Shown piece after piece: positions 61,901 through 64,000 of a stretch of DNA of 64,000 bases. Source of the stretch: Amycolatopsis suaedae. Its GTDB lineage: Bacteria; Actinomycetota; Actinomycetes; Mycobacteriales; Pseudonocardiaceae. A program made the position numbers and the translations under genes. The stretch lies in assembly GCF_004214935.1 (NCBI RefSeq), contig NZ_SFCC01000001.1, positions 62,001-126,000 of the forward strand, given 5' to 3'. The first letter of the stretch is position 1, and each line of letters begins with the position of its first letter. The notes under the pieces were generated by a model. The model saw only the letters and a list, made by a program, of their open reading frames with translations. It was not told where the DNA came from and did no database searches.

Positions 61901-61922
61901 CCCTCAGACTGCGATCTGAGGG
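61901..61922. promoter_or_regulatory. TetR-type operator between the lipase operon and its regulator
   Basis: CCCTCAGA (61901-61908) and TCTGAGGG (61915-61922) are exact complements around CTGCGA, a 22-bp site in the 46-base gap between two divergent starts. Its position over the hydrolase start region fits autoregulation and repression by the adjacent TetR protein. Confidence 0.75.
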
Positions 61923-61944
61923 CACGTGATGTCAATATGGACCG

Positions 61945-62592
61945 GTGAGTTCACCTCAGCCGGCCACCCGGCGCTACGGCGGCAAGAGCGCGGACCAGCG
62001 CCAGAGCGAACGGCGGAACGCCCTGGTCGGCGCGGCACTGGAGATCTGGCAGGAGCAGGGCTGGGCCGCGGTCACCATGCGGGGTGTGTGCGCCAGGGCC
62101 GCCCTGACCGACCGGTACTTCTACGAGAGCTTCGCCAATCGCGACGAGCTGCTGGCCACCGTGTGGGACCAGCTGCGCGACGAGACACTGGCGATGGTCC
62201 TGCGCACCGTCGCCGAGCGGGCCGACGAACCCGCGCTGGACCAGCTCCGCGCCGCGCTGCACGTCGTGGTGCACCACATCAACGCCGAACCCGCCCGTGC
62301 GCAGATTCTGTTCGGCGATCACGCCGGCAGCGCGGTCCTCGAGCAGCGCCGCCGCCAGACGGTCCAGCAGGCCACCGACATCCTCATCGACCTCGCGCAC
62401 CGGTTTCTCCGCGACGACACCGACGAGGCCACCTTCCGGATCTACGTCCTGCTCGGTATCGGCGGGTTCGTGGAGACCATGCTCGCCTGGCGGTCCGGCC
62501 TGATCGACGCCGACGCCGACGCGCTTGTCGACCACCTGGCCGACATCGGCTCGACGCTGTCCACCCGCTTCCTGCGCCCCGAAGGACCGTGA
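61945..62592 (+). CDS. TetR-family transcriptional regulator
   Basis: 215 residues. HTH at about 25-70: LVGAALEIWQEQGWAAVTMR, CARAALTDRYFYESFANRDE, then a helical ligand domain with a His pair (VVVHHINAEP). GTG 61945. Divergent from the lipase-SDR-diiron-BVMO unit, which it probably represses; ligand unknown. Confidence 0.9.
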   Translation: MSSPQPATRRYGGKSADQRQSERRNALVGAALEIWQEQGWAAVTMRGVCARAALTDRYFYESFANRDELLATVWDQLRDETLAMVLRTVAERADEPALDQLRAALHVVVHHINAEPARAQILFGDHAGSAVLEQRRRQTVQQATDILIDLAHRFLRDDTDEATFRIYVLLGIGGFVETMLAWRSGLIDADADALVDHLADIGSTLSTRFLRPEGP

Positions 62593-62634
62593 CGCCCGCT
62601 GCCCGGTGCGTCACGGTCGTCCGGAGGCGGCCAC

Positions 62635-63000
62635 TCAGGCGGGCTCCTCCTGGAGGGCCCGGACCTCGACCCTGCTGCGCAGCGCACGCGATGCCTGCTT
62701 GGTCCACTCGATGGCGACGTCGTCGTTCTCGGCCTTGATGATCCAGAACCCGCCGAGGTACTCGTCGGCCTTGACGAACGGGCCGGGCGTGACCACCGGG
62801 CTGTCCCCGGAGTAGTCCACGGTCTTCGCGGTCGACGGCGGCTGCAGGCCACCCGCCGTCACGAACGAGCCCGCCTCCATGAGCGCGGTGTTGAAGGCAC
62901 CGACCTCGGCCATCACCTGCTGCAGCTCGGCGGGGTCCATGTTCTCCATCGTCGGCTCCTCGTTGGAGTCGTGGGGCAGGCTCAGGAAGTACTGCGGCAT
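62635..63000 (-). CDS. YCII-related (DGPF) domain protein
   Basis: 121 residues from ATG 63000 (PQYFLSLPHDSNEE). MAEVGAFNTALMEAGSFVTAGGL and PFVKADEYLGGFWIIKAENDD match the YCII/DGPF fold, small dimeric alpha-beta-barrel proteins often found next to ECF sigma or LuxR regulators. Enzymatic role unproven. The frame extends to 63057 through a stretch of unlike composition. Confidence 0.87.
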   Translation of the reverse strand: MPQYFLSLPHDSNEEPTMENMDPAELQQVMAEVGAFNTALMEAGSFVTAGGLQPPSTAKTVDYSGDSPVVTPGPFVKADEYLGGFWIIKAENDDVAIEWTKQASRALRSRVEVRALQEEPA

Positions 63001-63118
63001 TTCTCGTCTCCTCGTTCGTTCCCCGTTGTGGGATGAGGCAACGCTATGCCGGGGCACCCCGGCAGGGCATCGGTCATCGTGACCGATGTCCGGGGTCCCG
63101 ATGACTGACCTCGACGCC

Positions 63119-64000
63119 TCAGCCGAGGCCGGCCAGCCCGGCGCGACCGGTCACGCCGAGTTTCGGATAGGCCTTGTACAGGTGGTGGCCGACGGTCCGC
63201 GGGCTGAGGAAGAGCTGGGCGGCGATCTCCTTGTTGGTGTGCCCGGCCGCGGCCAGCCGCACGACCTGCAGTTCCTGCGGGGTCAGCAGGGTGAGCGGAC
63301 CGCTGTGCCGGGGCTCGTCACCCTGCTCGCCGAAGGCGGCCAGTTCACCGCGTGCCCGCTCGGCCCACAGCTGCGCGCCGAGCCGTTCGAAGGCCGAGAC
63401 CGCGGCCGCGAGATGGGCACGGGCCTCGGTACGGCGGCGCCTGCGGCGCAGCCACTCGCCGTAGACCAGGCCGGTACGGGCATGCTCGTAGGGGCCGCCG
63501 TACCGTTCGTGGAGCCGCAGTGCCTCGGCGTACAGGGCGTCGGCGTCGTCGTCGCCAGCCAGCAGGGCACGGCAGCGCAGGACGAGCCCGGTGGCGGCCG
63601 GACGGCCGGCGTGCTCGGCCCAGTGCCGCAGCACCGTCAGCGGTTCGCGGGCACGCTCCGGCTCGCCCGCGCGCACGGCGGCCTCCACCAGGTCGGGCAC
63701 CGCCCGCATCGGCACGTCGCGGCTGGCCGGTCCCTTCGCCACGGTCTCCAGCCGGTCGAGTGCCTCGGCGAACCGCCGGGCGGACAGGTCGAGCATGCCC
63801 AGACCCCAGGCACCGATCTCGGCGTTGACCAGGTGCCGGGCCCGGGCTCGCGGGAGCACCTCGTCGGCGAGAGCCAGGCAGCCCGCCTCGTCGCCCGACA
63901 CGGCGTGCAACCACACCTCCACCGACCGGTGGGCCAGGCGTTCGGTCGTGTTGCCGAGTTCGGTGCTCACCGCCGCACCCTCGGTCACGCACGCGCGGGC
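63119..64000 (-). CDS. LuxR-family regulator, C-terminal part (5' end outside window)
   Basis: At least 293 residues; the frame is still open at base 64000 with GTG 63988 probably internal. A helical, TPR-like region (ARARHLVNAEIGAWGLGMLD and following Ala/Leu-rich repeats) leads to a GerE-type HTH: LTPQELQVVRLAAAGHTNKE and IAAQLFLSPRTVGHHLYKAY. This is the tail of a large ATP-binding (MalT/LAL-type) regulator. The N-terminal AAA domain would lie outside the window. Confidence 0.85.
   Translation of the reverse strand, partial: ARACVTEGAAVSTELGNTTERLAHRSVEVWLHAVSGDEAGCLALADEVLPRARARHLVNAEIGAWGLGMLDLSARRFAEALDRLETVAKGPASRDVPMRAVPDLVEAAVRAGEPERAREPLTVLRHWAEHAGRPAATGLVLRCRALLAGDDDADALYAEALRLHERYGGPYEHARTGLVYGEWLRRRRRRTEARAHLAAAVSAFERLGAQLWAERARGELAAFGEQGDEPRHSGPLTLLTPQELQVVRLAAAGHTNKEIAAQLFLSPRTVGHHLYKAYPKLGVTGRAGLAGLG

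Overview
The window is about 70% G+C chromosome with GTG/TTG starts, many 4-base start/stop overlaps and long antisense shadow frames. BldD with a c-di-GMP signature, a DasR-like GntR regulator beside GlcNAc-type PTS genes, the actinobacterial integration host factor, DUF3558, DUF5313 and DUF948/DUF6167 proteins, and an ATPase-less PriA all point to an actinomycete of the Pseudonocardiaceae, most like Amycolatopsis. The genus is an inference from gene content and intergenic style; no database was searched.

Layout. 1-7744: aspS (5' end outside the window), DUF389 membrane protein, a kinase-fold protein, SGNH hydrolase, an unknown protein, a phosphoesterase and rarA. 7745-8207: repeat-filled gap. 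8208-21775: secreted phospholipase C, DUF3558 lipoprotein, GNAT protein, then an alaS-ruvX-mltG-aroE cell-maintenance run, grpB ending inside a perfect 25-bp hairpin, a secreted nuclease/phosphatase, a D-hydroxyacid dehydrogenase and an alpha/beta hydrolase with an inverted repeat over its ribosome binding site. 21767-25558: a beta-lactamase-like gene, then a distinctly AT-richer island with a two-gene minus-strand unit: a small secreted five-cysteine peptide (24029-24433) and a SunS-like family-2 glycosyltransferase (22668-23939). 25559-28770: HPr, EIIC, DasR-like regulator, EIIB and EIIA, with a DasR-type operator between the divergent arms. 28775-31497: Rieske protein, small membrane protein, ECF sigma/anti-sigma pair, second repeat-filled gap. 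31498-36328: prepilin peptidase and the aroC-aroK-aroB-aroQ operon ending in a GNAT-VOC fusion. 36434-41067: lipoprotein, membrane protein, pepQ-efp-nusB and convergent bldD. 41326-49908: pyrR-pyrB-pyrC-(PH-like protein)-carA-carB-pyrF under a PyrR-type leader. 50050-54290: mihF-gmk-rpoZ-coaBC-metK-DUF5313. 54291-55163: third repeat-filled gap. 55167-end: PriA, a BVMO/truncated BVMO/diiron oxygenase/SDR/lipase operon with a divergent TetR gene, a YCII protein and the 3' part of a LuxR-type regulator.

Two things stand out. First, the island pairs a secreted Cys-rich peptide having an odd number of cysteines with a SunS-type glycosyltransferase. An intergenic hairpin separates them and a triple half-site operator lies at the promoter. 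This looks like a glycocin-like (S- or O-glycosylated peptide) system that would leave by the Sec route instead of by an ABC/C39 exporter. Second, three intergenic gaps carry copies (two direct, one inverted) of a 250-330 bp element built from opposed arrays of a 21-bp unit, always next to a palindromic repeat that elsewhere acts as a gene-end hairpin. A 12-bp near-palindrome (TCCANTGTGGAC) also recurs inside unrelated genes, always in the same codon register and with rare codons.
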